From assembly GCF_024346975.1 (NCBI RefSeq), contig NZ_AP024885.1:2542001-2606000 (forward strand): 64,000 bases of DNA, given 5' to 3'. Source of the DNA: Vibrio neonatus (GTDB lineage: Bacteria; Pseudomonadota; Gammaproteobacteria; Enterobacterales; Vibrionaceae). Below, one piece after another: positions 25,799-35,144 of the stretch. A program made the translations under genes and the position numbers. The notes beneath the pieces are model-generated. The model saw only the letters and a program-made list of their open reading frames with translations, was not told where the DNA came from and did no database searches. Numbering within the stretch: position 1 is the stretch's first letter; each line of letters opens with the position of its first letter.

Positions 25799-28700
25799 AG
25801 TTCACTCCTAATAAATGTCTTTTCGAATGCTTTATTAAATGACGCCACTGCTCTATCAAAAAAATCAACTTCGGTTAAGTCTTGACCAATTATTGTTTTC
25901 GAATAGGAGGACGATACATTCGCTGGTCCAGACAAACCAGGACCAAATTTAATCCCAATGCCAAACGTTAAGTCTCCAAATGCATCTATATCCACACTAC
26001 TTCCTACACCACCAAGAACTGTTTTTACACCCACATTAATACTCCCATCAATTGATATCCCTGATAAATCGGCAGGTTCATTCGTACCAGTAACTAACTC
26101 AATAGAAAGGCCTGTTGTTGCTTCTAACGATGATGCTATTTCAATATTAACTTTATGATAAGAAACTACCTTAAGATCACCATCAACTATCCCTACGGCT
26201 AACCCAGTGCTATGTGAAACCAAAGTACCAGCTCCAAGCGAAGATTCCCCTGATAGAACTAATACCGCCAACCCAAACGGATCCACCCAGAAAAAAGGAT
26301 TACCACTCCCATAACCATAGGACATTTGTTGGTTAGGATCACGTAGCAGCATGTCGGTATTAAGGCTGGTTGCCTTTATTAGCTCATGTTGAATTTCGGT
26401 GGGGAGATATGTGTCCTTTAAGCTCCAGTAGTCTGGCTGAATAAAACGACTGCTGTGCGGGTTGTACCAGCGGGCGTCTAGGTTGACTAGTCCTGTGCTG
26501 CTTTCGGTGTACTTGCCTGTGTATTGATATGGCATTAGTTGACCTAACTGCTTGTTCGCATTAACACCCGCATTGGCTTTCCAAAAGGTTTTATCATTGT
26601 GCTTACGATAGGTTTGACCAAATGGACTGTAGCCTAGTCGCATAGCGGAAGTGCCAGTGCTGTCTAACACGTGAATAGTGCTACCTAAGCGATCATGATG
26701 ATTGTAAAGGTGACGGGGATCTGCCCCCTTAGTGCCACTCGCTTGCACTAGGCTTGATGTTGAATCATATAGGGATTGATGCAGCACTTTGCCATAGGGG
26801 AGACTTGAATCAGGTAATAAAGTCAGAGACCTAAATGGCGTAAACCCTGCATCGTTATCTTGCCACTGGCCTTGCTCTTGGCGGCCATCATAATGACTAT
26901 ATAAAGTGGTTTGATTGAGTTGAGCTGACTGATTAGAGTTACCATTTTGTTTGATGGCAGTTTGGGCCGTGCGCACCGTCTTCACTCGACGAGATCTCAC
27001 ATCATATCCATACTGAACACTTGAACCATCGGGGTTTATCACTTCAGTCATTCGGTTTAGCGGATCATGCTGATAGCTCTGCACTTCATTGCCATTACTA
27101 ACACTCGCTAGGTTGCCATTGGCATCGTATTGATAAACAAAGTTATGAGAGTCGCTTGAGTCATCATTTTCACAGCTATTATCGTCACAAGAGAAACCCG
27201 GTAGTCTATGCCCTTGCATCTCGACTAGCTGATTGGCTTGGTTATAACTGTATGTATACGTGGTTGTTTTGGTTTGTTTTTGCGTAAGATTCCCTACATC
27301 ATCCCAGCTAAATTCGATGTCGTCTTGATTAGGATAATCGGCACTGACGATTCGATTGACTTGGTCGTATTCAAAATAAGCCCATTGATCGCTATCACCA
27401 TGTTCAGTCTTCCTATTTTGTGCAGTGACATTACCCGCGCCGTCGTATTGATAATTAAGTACCTCGATGGTGTTCCAAGTGTCTCGCCAGCGATTACCTT
27501 TATATTCTTGCTGTTCGATAACAATACTGACAATTCGACCGACTGCATCATATTCTAAGCTTCGGCGACTTCGGTTTGGGTAATCGATCTGTTGAAGTTG
27601 ACCGCTTGCATCGTAACTAAGCTCAAAAGCAAGATTGCCGTCAGCCGTATTGCGTTCAAGCTTTACTATTTTCCCCTCTGCATCACGATGATAATAAACA
27701 CCTTCATCATCACTAACTTGGCTATAGGTTCTTTCTCCAAGTACATTGTATTCATAGTTAAAACTTTGCCCTAGCTTGCGATTATCAACCTGAATTAATC
27801 TCCCCGCAGGATCATAGTGATAATTTTCTGCTAACTCAGGGCCATCAATATTGGCAAGACGTCCTAGTCCATCGTAGTTCAATACCTCACTATGCCACTG
27901 CCCTTGATGGGCGTATTGACGTTCAGTAACATGACCTCGCTGATCATATTGAAACTGGATATCGGTATTTTGTTCCGGTTGATAAGCATGTGTTACTTGG
28001 CCAGCTAAATCATAGTCATAACGCCACTGCTCACCCAGTTCATTGGTAAAGGTGGTTAGCCTTGCCATATCGTCATAGCTAAATGACTGCTGAGTCCCTG
28101 CTGCCGAAGTGATGCTTGCTAACTTATTTGCGGCATTGAACGCATATCGAGTGACACTATTATTTGCCTGTTTGATCTCAGAGATATTGCCGAACCCATC
28201 ATATTGATAACGGGTTGTCTGATTGAGTTGGTTGGAATAATCCGTCACCTGATTACGGAAATTGTATCCCCAGCGCTCACCGGCATTGAGTGCGTTTGTT
28301 TGATGGGATTTCCGCCCAAGTACATCGTATTCAAAATGGGTTGTGTGACCTAACGGATTAGTTTGAGAGATCAATTGATCAAAAGCATCATATTGTTGCT
28401 GAGTTTCTTCACCTAGACGGTTGGAGATAATCATTGGCCTACCGGCATTATCTAAGCGAATATGAGTCATATTGCCAGCCGCATCTTTGGCGCCAATCAA
28501 GCGACCTAATGAATCTAATAACCTATGCTGAGTATGGCCGAGTTGATTACTACTCGATGTGAGTCGCCCCATTGCATCGTATGCATATTCAGTTGATGCG
28601 TGATGCCCGTTTTCGGGGTCAATAACTTGAACAATTTGGTTATCAGCGTTATAGGTGTAATGCCAACGATAGTCGTCACCATCGGTATAACTCACTACAT

Positions 28701-31700
28701 TATCATTGGCGTCATACTCCCAAGACTGTTGATGTCCAAGGGGATTCACTTCGGATACTTTCCTGCCTGCCATATCATAATAAAACTGATAAGAAGCGCC
28801 GTCAGGCATCGTCATTGAACTTAATAATCCTAAGTCGTTATAACGGTATGTATTAGCGCTACCAAGGCGATAATAAGGCAGTTGCTCAGTCGACAATCGT
28901 CCTTCACCATCGTAGGTAAAGTAACTTTCTCTAGATTGCTGTCCTTGGGTTGTGACTATTTCAGCGGTCATCAATCCTGCAAGATTGTAATGCCTCAATA
29001 TCTGACTGCTATCTGGATAGATAATGGATGACAGTAACCCCTGCTGATTGTATTCAAACTGCCAACGTTGCTCAGCCGCATCCTTGTATTCAATTAAGCG
29101 TCCAAGCAAATCGTAGACTTTGTTACTTTGGCGATGGTTACCAAGCAACATAATGCTTTTGTCTGTGTCGGATTGAATTTGTGTGACCACCAGCTGACTC
29201 GCTTGCTGATCGTATTGCCACTGAGTTTGCAGCCCTGATTTATTGATGTGTAAGGTTTTACGCCCTAACCCATCATATTGAAATCGCTCAACACCTCCCT
29301 CAGAGTCGGTAATTAAAACAACCTGACCGAACACGTTGTATTCAAACAGATATTCGCCACCACTGGCGTCGCTATACGAAGTTGAGAGACCTTGCCAATT
29401 ATAATCATGTCGAATGCGCTCTTGAGTGCTATTCGGCATTGATACTGATAGAGCAAGCCCTAACGCATTTGGCGTAAAATATGTAGCATTTCCATTGCCA
29501 TCACTACTTTCAATGATGTGCCCGAGTTCGTTATATCCATATTGCTTTACATACGCCGCTCGCTCATGATCGTAAGTGGCATATTGTCTCCCCGCATCAT
29601 CATAGTAATGCTCAACTACATTCCCAATTGGGTTAGTTGTGGATTGCAATTGGCTGTCAGGGTAATACTGGAAGTGAGTGGTGCTTCCTAAGCTATCGGT
29701 TTCCGCAATGCGATTACCTGATGCGTCATAGGTATATGATTTACTGACCTCTGTTCCATTAATAGAAGAGTGAATTAACCTATTGCGTGAATCATATTGA
29801 TATTGCCATACTGCGCCATGCGGGAGCGTCACCGACACTAAGTTATTTTCTGAATCATAGTGGTACTGAGTAACGTATTCGGTCTCGCCAGTTAAGGAAG
29901 GCATGAGCACTTTCTTGGTGGAAATTTTATTTCTTGGCGTGTAAGTCAGGTAGGTTTTAACACCGGAAAAGTCTTGTTGGTAAGTGAGCAAACCGTTGGA
30001 GTCGTACTGCATGATTGACTCGCGGCCTAACGGGTCAATGATGCGTGTCGGTGAGTCTAAATCTCGCCCATCGTCACTGTGGTATTCATAATGTGTAACG
30101 CGCCACTGCTGTTGGGGAAGAGCGCGAGATCCTTCAGCAACTTTTATTATTCGGCCTATTTTGTCAAATTGTGTTTCTCGAATGTATCTTTGCTCTAGCG
30201 GCGTTTGAGGAGCAAATTGCTCAATGCGAATTGGGTATCCTAAATCGTCATACTGATATTCAGTGTAATTACCCACTTCATCGATGCGTCGAATCAACAC
30301 GTTATCAAGCCAATGCTCTTCCACCACCGAGCCATCCGCTAATTCAATGCTTTCTACTCGGCCAGTGTTGTCATAAACAAACTGCGTTTCATCGCCAATA
30401 TTATTAATCGTTGACAGTATTCTGCCCGCTGCATCCCTCTCTATATCTGTACTACGTCCCATTGGGTCGGTTGTCGATATCACGCGGCCGTGCAAGTCAT
30501 AACTGTAGAGAGTGGTGTGCCCCAATTCATCATATTCAACTATCAGGTTACCTTTATCATCGTAAACCTTGTGAATTTCACTTCCGTCAGATTCATACAC
30601 CTTAGATAAAATCTGATTGTGTGCGTTGTACTGATAACGGGTTCGGGTATTGTTTCGGTTTAACACTGTGGTGGTTCGATTTGGGAAATCATATTCATAG
30701 CTAAACTGGTTACCGGAAGGATCTATCTGAGTATCAACTACCGTTTTGTTATCTTGCTGGCGATAAAGATAAAATGCGCTATTACCTTCACCATCGGATT
30801 TCAGAGTTAGGGCTAAGGGATTGTCTTGATAAGCGTATTGGTAATGATGTTTAGCGCCATTAAATTGCACAACATCACTCAGTTTCCCAGATAGATACGT
30901 ATAGCTATGCGTTCGCTCTTCTTGATCGGTAATTTCCGTTAAGCGACCATCGGTATAAGTAAAAGAAAGAGCTCGCCCCAACCCATCAACCATACGTATT
31001 GGCTGTTGCTGACTATCTCGATAAATAGTCACGCTACGCCCATCATTTTGATTTACTTTGACTAAGAAGCCTTGGTAGTTGTATTGATAGGTTACACCCT
31101 TGGGAGTAGAGACAATAAAAAACCCGTTTTCATCAATTTCTAAGTGGGTATTGTGTCCCATAATTGGCGTAATGTTTGACGTGGAAGGCTCAACACTAAA
31201 CAGCTTTCTACTGCCATTGGGAGCGACCCATTTTAACTTATGTAGCCCAATCTCATACTCAATTGGATAAGCTGTATCCACTACGTAGCGGTTACGTTCT
31301 CGATAATAATTTGATTGTTGATGCTGGCTTGTTAACTCATTAATCTTTGTTTGAATCTGATCTCTACTCGCAATATAAATTGCTCGCTGCGCCTGTAGTT
31401 CAGAAATGGCCGCTGATAATCGCTGCTGTACTTGCTCTTCATTGTAAGCAAGGCGACCTGTGAAAGAGTTGCTTAATTTATCAATGCCTTGGTCAATGCC
31501 ATCGATAATCGTTTGATACTGATTGACTGAAGCTTGGTTTAATTCAATTAAGGGCTGTATATCAACATCCACACCCCAAATAATTCGGCTATCTAAGGAG
31601 GAATGCCAACCCGCACCTAGCGACCATGCAGACCCTTGGCTGATACGATGCTGTCTAACTAAAGAAAATACCGGATGGGCATAGTCAATCTCACGCGTTA

Positions 31701-32136
31701 TTTTGCACCCAGAGTACAATTCAACAGGACAATCACTTTCATCCCCTTCTGCGCTCGCTTCACTGGCTTGTTGTTGCTGTTGTTCATTATCGCTTTGTGT
31801 ATCTGCAGTTTGAGTATCGGCTGCATCCGCATTTCTGTCTGCCTCCAATCCAGCAGCACCTGCAACGTCAATAGTAGTGCTGGTAATGCCAGAAATTGCG
31901 GATTCAATGGCCGCTCTATCTACATCAACAGGATCAGGGGCAAAGTCATCATCAAGGTCGCCTCCATTATTATTGCTGTCATCATCATCGTTGTCTGGAA
32001 TATTAGGCTCATTAGGGCCGTTACAAGACAGCGCGCCCTGACATTCAGTTAATACTGATATTTCAACAGCATATGCACGCTTGTCTGAATACTCTAATAG
32101 GAAAAAAACAACCAATAATCCAAACAGTTTTCTCAT
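25789..32136 (-). CDS. Secreted RHS/YD-repeat polymorphic toxin-like protein
   Basis: This 2115-residue protein begins with a Sec-type signal peptide (hydrophobic core LFGLLVVFFLLEY, cleavage near AYA at 21-23). An acidic Asp/Asn-rich stretch (about 48-72) and a Gln/Ala-rich stretch (about 100-130) follow. A DUF6531-like segment starts near CPVELYSGCKITREIDY (about 136). An unusual coiled coil lies at about 195-275. Dozens of YD repeats (Y.YD..G....) then form the expected beta cocoon, leading to the RHS core motif YTGKYTESSTGLVNLDARWY and ending at DPFGLA. Residues 1957-2115 are a glycine- and serine-rich C-terminal domain that I do not recognise. It overlaps the next gene by 10 nt. Confidence 0.9.
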   Translation of the reverse strand: MRKLFGLLVVFFLLEYSDKRAYAVEISVLTECQGALSCNGPNEPNIPDNDDDDSNNNGGDLDDDFAPDPVDVDRAAIESAISGITSTTIDVAGAAGLEADRNADAADTQTADTQSDNEQQQQQASEASAEGDESDCPVELYSGCKITREIDYAHPVFSLVRQHRISQGSAWSLGAGWHSSLDSRIIWGVDVDIQPLIELNQASVNQYQTIIDGIDQGIDKLSNSFTGRLAYNEEQVQQRLSAAISELQAQRAIYIASRDQIQTKINELTSQHQQSNYYRERNRYVVDTAYPIEYEIGLHKLKWVAPNGSRKLFSVEPSTSNITPIMGHNTHLEIDENGFFIVSTPKGVTYQYNYQGFLVKVNQNDGRSVTIYRDSQQQPIRMVDGLGRALSFTYTDGRLTEITDQEERTHSYTYLSGKLSDVVQFNGAKHHYQYAYQDNPLALTLKSDGEGNSAFYLYRQQDNKTVVDTQIDPSGNQFSYEYDFPNRTTTVLNRNNTRTRYQYNAHNQILSKVYESDGSEIHKVYDDKGNLIVEYDELGHTTLYSYDLHGRVISTTDPMGRSTDIERDAAGRILSTINNIGDETQFVYDNTGRVESIELADGSVVEEHWLDNVLIRRIDEVGNYTEYQYDDLGYPIRIEQFAPQTPLEQRYIRETQFDKIGRIIKVAEGSRALPQQQWRVTHYEYHSDDGRDLDSPTRIIDPLGRESIMQYDSNGLLTYQQDFSGVKTYLTYTPRNKISTKKVLMPSLTGETEYVTQYHYDSENNLVSVTLPHGAVWQYQYDSRNRLIHSSINGTEVSKSYTYDASGNRIAETDSLGSTTHFQYYPDSQLQSTTNPIGNVVEHYYDDAGRQYATYDHERAAYVKQYGYNELGHIIESSDGNGNATYFTPNALGLALSVSMPNSTQERIRHDYNWQGLSTSYSDASGGEYLFEYNVFGQVVLITDSEGGVERFQYDGLGRKTLHINKSGLQTQWQYDQQASQLVVTQIQSDTDKSIMLLGNHRQSNKVYDLLGRLIEYKDAAEQRWQFEYNQQGLLSSIIYPDSSQILRHYNLAGLMTAEIVTTQGQQSRESYFTYDGEGRLSTEQLPYYRLGSANTYRYNDLGLLSSMTMPDGASYQFYYDMAGRKVSEVNPLGHQQSWEYDANDNVVSYTDGDDYRWHYTYNADNQIVQVIDPENGHHASTEYAYDAMGRLTSSSNQLGHTQHRLLDSLGRLIGAKDAAGNMTHIRLDNAGRPMIISNRLGEETQQQYDAFDQLISQTNPLGHTTHFEYDVLGRKSHQTNALNAGERWGYNFRNQVTDYSNQLNQTTRYQYDGFGNISEIKQANNSVTRYAFNAANKLASITSAAGTQQSFSYDDMARLTTFTNELGEQWRYDYDLAGQVTHAYQPEQNTDIQFQYDQRGHVTERQYAHQGQWHSEVLNYDGLGRLANIDGPELAENYHYDPAGRLIQVDNRKLGQSFNYEYNVLGERTYSQVSDDEGVYYHRDAEGKIVKLERNTADGNLAFELSYDASGQLQQIDYPNRSRRSLEYDAVGRIVSIVIEQQEYKGNRWRDTWNTIEVLNYQYDGAGNVTAQNRKTEHGDSDQWAYFEYDQVNRIVSADYPNQDDIEFSWDDVGNLTQKQTKTTTYTYSYNQANQLVEMQGHRLPGFSCDDNSCENDDSSDSHNFVYQYDANGNLASVSNGNEVQSYQHDPLNRMTEVINPDGSSVQYGYDVRSRRVKTVRTAQTAIKQNGNSNQSAQLNQTTLYSHYDGRQEQGQWQDNDAGFTPFRSLTLLPDSSLPYGKVLHQSLYDSTSSLVQASGTKGADPRHLYNHHDRLGSTIHVLDSTGTSAMRLGYSPFGQTYRKHNDKTFWKANAGVNANKQLGQLMPYQYTGKYTESSTGLVNLDARWYNPHSSRFIQPDYWSLKDTYLPTEIQHELIKATSLNTDMLLRDPNQQMSYGYGSGNPFFWVDPFGLAVLVLSGESSLGAGTLVSHSTGLAVGIVDGDLKVVSYHKVNIEIASSLEATTGLSIELVTGTNEPADLSGISIDGSINVGVKTVLGGVGSSVDIDAFGDLTFGIGIKFGPGLSGPANVSSSYSKTIIGQDLTEVDFFDRAVASFNKAFEKTFIRSELCY
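25792..26268 (-). other. Unrecognised C-terminal (tip) domain of the RHS protein
   Basis: This region encodes the 159 residues after the DPFGL boundary, where polymorphic toxins switch from conserved core to variable toxin. It is rich in Gly, Ser, Val and Ile in alternating beta-like patterns (for example LSGISIDGSINVGVKTVLGG and LTFGIGIKFGPGLSG). It ends with a helical basic segment (DRAVASFNKAFEKTFIR). No nuclease, deaminase, protease or ADP-ribosyltransferase motif is visible. A membrane-active beta structure is one possibility, offered only as inference. Confidence 0.6.
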
Positions 32137-32239
32137 ACCCTACCCAACACAATCCAATGATTTGCTAGTCAGTGTATGAAGCGAGGAATAATTGCAGGTT
32201 TGATATTGTTAGATCTGGATTCCAACTTTTGGCTATTTG

Positions 32240-32301
32240 GGGGTCAGGTCTTGAAATTTGCACGCAAGTCCTCTTGCGTGCAAATTTCAAGACCTGACCC
32301 C
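32240..32301. repeat. Long palindromic repeat, copy 2
   Basis: A perfect 29-bp stem with TCCT loop, identical in both arms to copy 1 (outer GGGGTCAGGTCTTGAAATTT, inner CACGCAAG) but with a different loop. It lies 19 nt beyond the stop of the DoxX-like gene and about 100 nt upstream of the RHS start. Confidence 0.95.
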
Positions 32302-32320
32302 TTATGCTGCCCCCTAGGAT

Positions 32321-32722
32321 TTATTTTTTATCTATGCTGTAAGTGTCGTAGTCGCGTAGTAGGAAAAGCACAAAACAAGCGGCTAGCATTGGCCATGCGG
32401 TGAAGAATAATAAGTTATTGAATGGGTCAAAATACTTAGTTAATGATGACAAAGTAGAAGCGCCATGCAGGACAAAAACCGCTCCGTAGGTGACTGTTTT
32501 CCACTTTCCAAGTAAGAATGCCGCTAAAAACAACATTTGTGCAATGCCTATCACAATCATTGTATTGATAGAGACATGCAAACCATAAAAGCCTGACATC
32601 ACCCTAACGGCGTGTTCGGGCACAATAATCTTATCTAAACCCCAAAAGAAAAATACAATAAAGACAGTAATTCGTAGCGATAATAAGCTAATGGATAGCT
32701 TGCTTTGCAGTTTTTGGTCCAT
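32321..32722 (-). CDS. Small four-helix membrane protein, DoxX-like
   Basis: This 133-residue protein has four hydrophobic segments at about residues 10-30, 48-68, 74-92 and 102-122. The layout, with FFFWGLDKII after the first helix and a loop carrying FDPFNNLLFFTAWPML, resembles DoxX-like membrane proteins. That assignment rests on general pattern only. It is an isolated minus-strand gene flanked by palindrome copies 2 and 3, which makes it look like a discrete insert. Function unknown. Confidence 0.65.
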   Translation of the reverse strand: MDQKLQSKLSISLLSLRITVFIVFFFWGLDKIIVPEHAVRVMSGFYGLHVSINTMIVIGIAQMLFLAAFLLGKWKTVTYGAVFVLHGASTLSSLTKYFDPFNNLLFFTAWPMLAACFVLFLLRDYDTYSIDKK

Positions 32723-32857
32723 TGAGATACCTGTTTAATTTGCTCAATAATATAAAGAGCTAGAGTGAGTGAGTCTTACAACCTTCGCTCAATGAGACCT
32801 TGGCCTTGATGTTTTTATTTCGGCTATATCGAAGCCAAATGTAAGCAAACATATCCT

Positions 32858-32942
32858 GGGGTCAGGTCTTGAAATTTGCAGTTGATCCACTTCGATTTAC
32901 TTACCTCTAAAAACCGATATGCAAATTTCAAGACCTGACCCC
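32858..32942. repeat. Long palindromic repeat, copy 3, with a non-palindromic core
   Basis: The same outer arms as the other copies (23 bp, beginning GGGGTCAGGTCTTGAAATTT) flank a 39-nt core at 32881-32919 that is not self-complementary. It lies in the 320-nt gap between the divergent DoxX-like and metallo-beta-lactamase genes, so here it cannot be a simple 3' end terminator. I see nothing else in that gap. Confidence 0.9.
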
Positions 32943-33043
32943 CAGTGTTCTGTAAATTCAGGTAAAGCTAATATCGTTAAATGAGATCGATTGCTATTGT
33001 CACTCTAACGCAGTGAATTTAACCGATTGATTTAGAGGTGTTA

Positions 33044-33964
33044 ATGCCCTTTTCTTACAAACAATTAATGCTTGTAGCGACATGCTGTTTTGCCAGCGTA
33101 CCTTATGTGCAAGCATCGACAATGAACACTACCATTATTGGTTCGGGGTCTCCTGACTACAATCCAGAGCGGGTCAGTGCCGGGGTGCTCATCACTCAAG
33201 GTGACACTAAAATTTTGGTGGATATGGGAGATGGTGTTAACCGTAATCTCAATAAGCTTGGCGTTAATACTCGTAAGCTAGATGCATTGCTTTTTACTCA
33301 TCATCATTTAGACCACAATGCGGATTTTTCGGTATTGCTTAGCCGAGTATTACTCGGGCGAGGGGAAACTCTGATTGCAGGTCCAAAGCAGACCAAAGCT
33401 TATGTCGATAGCAATCTAAGCCTATATGCGGAAGACCTAAACTATCGCCTTGGTAAAACCAATCGCACATTAAAACAACGAGAAAAACACCTTACGGTCA
33501 ATGAACTAAAAGGCAGTGATTCTTTTACGTTTAATGGCATAAAAATATCCACCCTTTCGGTACCTCATACCATAGAAACCCTAGCCTTTCGCTTTGACTA
33601 TAAAGACCAGTCAGTCGTGATCAGTGGCGACCTAAGCTCAGGCCCTGGGTTTGCAGAATTTGCCAAAGATGCAAACTGCCTAATTATGGATTCTGGCGGC
33701 ATGATCATGAACAACGGTAAGAATAAAAAAGCCCCGAAAAGAACATCGGGTAAATCAAAAACTCACGCGCATTTAAACATCAGAGAGTCGAGCCAAATCG
33801 CCGCTCAAGCCAATGTCGATAAACTTGTATATACCCACTTTAAACGTGGTGAGATAAATGAAAAAGCCAGCTTAGAGATCATCAATAGGAAATACCAAGG
33901 TGAAGTCATTTTTAGCACTGACCTTATGCCTTTAGATTGCGCCAATACAGCGCAAAAGAAATAG
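33044..33964 (+). CDS. Exported metallo-beta-lactamase-fold hydrolase
   Basis: This 306-residue protein has a signal peptide (core LMLVATCCFASVPYVQA, cleavage near residue 25) and a metallo-beta-lactamase domain. The zinc motif HHHLDH is in LLFTHHHLDHNADF (about residues 86-99). Further ligands are in SVPHTIETLAF, VISGDLSSG and VYTHFKRGE. The fold resembles RNase Z-like hydrolases, but export argues against an RNA-processing role. The ATG at 33044 is chosen over the upstream GTG at 33038 because AGAGG lies 5 nt before it. The DUF1566 gene follows after 36 nt, so the two probably form an operon. Confidence 0.85.
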   Translation: MPFSYKQLMLVATCCFASVPYVQASTMNTTIIGSGSPDYNPERVSAGVLITQGDTKILVDMGDGVNRNLNKLGVNTRKLDALLFTHHHLDHNADFSVLLSRVLLGRGETLIAGPKQTKAYVDSNLSLYAEDLNYRLGKTNRTLKQREKHLTVNELKGSDSFTFNGIKISTLSVPHTIETLAFRFDYKDQSVVISGDLSSGPGFAEFAKDANCLIMDSGGMIMNNGKNKKAPKRTSGKSKTHAHLNIRESSQIAAQANVDKLVYTHFKRGEINEKASLEIINRKYQGEVIFSTDLMPLDCANTAQKK

Positions 33965-34000
33965 AAGCTCATAATAAAAATTTAAGCAATAAGGATTCTT

Positions 34001-35134
34001 ATGTCTTACCTACTTCGAAATATCGCCGTTACCATAACCTGTTGTTCTGCAATGCTATCTGTTGCCAACGCTAGCACATCTAACTATCCCGTAGTATCGA
34101 TAGAACAAGGGCAATATCAGAATAATAATGACAATACCATCACCGATAAAACCACTGGTTTAATGTGGCAAAAAGACTATCAAGTGATGAGCTTTGACGA
34201 AGCGATAAAATACGCTAAATCAGCGAAGATCGGCGGGCATAACGACTGGCGCGTGCCGAATATCAAAGAGCTGTATTCATTAATTTTATTTACCGGCGTT
34301 GATGCCAGCAATCGCGATATGTATAAGGTTCCTAATGGTTCAAAACCTTTCATTGATACTGACGTATTTGATTTTGCCTACGGCACCAATGGCAAGCGCG
34401 TGATTGATTCACAATACCTGTCGACCTCTATTTACTCGGGTAAAGTGATGGGTAAAGACAAAGCCGTATTTGGGGTTAACTTTGCTGATGGGCGTATTAA
34501 AGGATACCCATTAGTGCAACCGCGCACTAAAAAAGACAACCAATTTACTGTGCGCTTAGTGCGAGGCAACACTGATTACAGCAAAAATCATTTTACAGAT
34601 AACAATAACGGCACCATTAGCGATTCAGCCACTCAGTTGATGTGGTCGAAACAAGACAGCCAAATGGGATTGGATTGGGATGATGCTAAACAATGGGTCG
34701 CGAAGCTAAATAAAGACCAATATTTAGGTCATAACGATTGGCGTCTACCTAATATTAAAGAGCTACAAACCATTGTAGATTATAGCCGATCCCCTAAAGC
34801 AACGGGCTCAGCCGCCATTGACCCAGTATTCGCTATCTCCACCATCAAAGATGAACAAGGAAATGACAATTATCCTGCTTTTTGGAGTAGCACCACTCAC
34901 CAAAAAACCGGTCGTAAAGCTCAATCACAAGCGGCGTACTTTTGCTTTGGTGAGTGTCTTGGGTACATGAAGCGACCAAAATCTAGCCAAAGAAAATTGC
35001 TCGATGTGCATGGCGCAGGTGCCCAACGAGCTGAACCCAAACAAGGCGATGCTAAAGATTATCCAAACGGTTTTGGCCCGCAAGGCGACGTCATCCGCAT
35101 CAAAAACTACGTTCGAGCTGTCCGCAACATCTAA
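34001..35134 (+). CDS. Exported DUF1566 (Lcl-like) repeat protein
   Basis: This 377-residue protein has a signal peptide (cleavage near VANA, residue 24) and two DUF1566-like repeats. The first begins near DKTTGLMWQKDYQVMSFDEA and has HNDWRVPNIKELYSLI. The second begins near SATQLMWSKQDSQMGLDWDDA and has HNDWRLPNIKELQTIV. Such domains occur in bacterial surface and exported proteins, and their function is mostly unknown. AAGGA precedes the ATG. It is downstream of the hydrolase gene and ends 10 nt before palindrome copy 4. Confidence 0.85.
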   Translation: MSYLLRNIAVTITCCSAMLSVANASTSNYPVVSIEQGQYQNNNDNTITDKTTGLMWQKDYQVMSFDEAIKYAKSAKIGGHNDWRVPNIKELYSLILFTGVDASNRDMYKVPNGSKPFIDTDVFDFAYGTNGKRVIDSQYLSTSIYSGKVMGKDKAVFGVNFADGRIKGYPLVQPRTKKDNQFTVRLVRGNTDYSKNHFTDNNNGTISDSATQLMWSKQDSQMGLDWDDAKQWVAKLNKDQYLGHNDWRLPNIKELQTIVDYSRSPKATGSAAIDPVFAISTIKDEQGNDNYPAFWSSTTHQKTGRKAQSQAAYFCFGECLGYMKRPKSSQRKLLDVHGAGAQRAEPKQGDAKDYPNGFGPQGDVIRIKNYVRAVRNI

Positions 35135-35144
35135 TCGCAGTTGC

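Noticed and set aside
27238..27558. Open frames on both strands within the YD-repeat region.
   Set aside because: The 2115-residue RHS frame is continuous and shows YD repeats throughout. The others are shadows.
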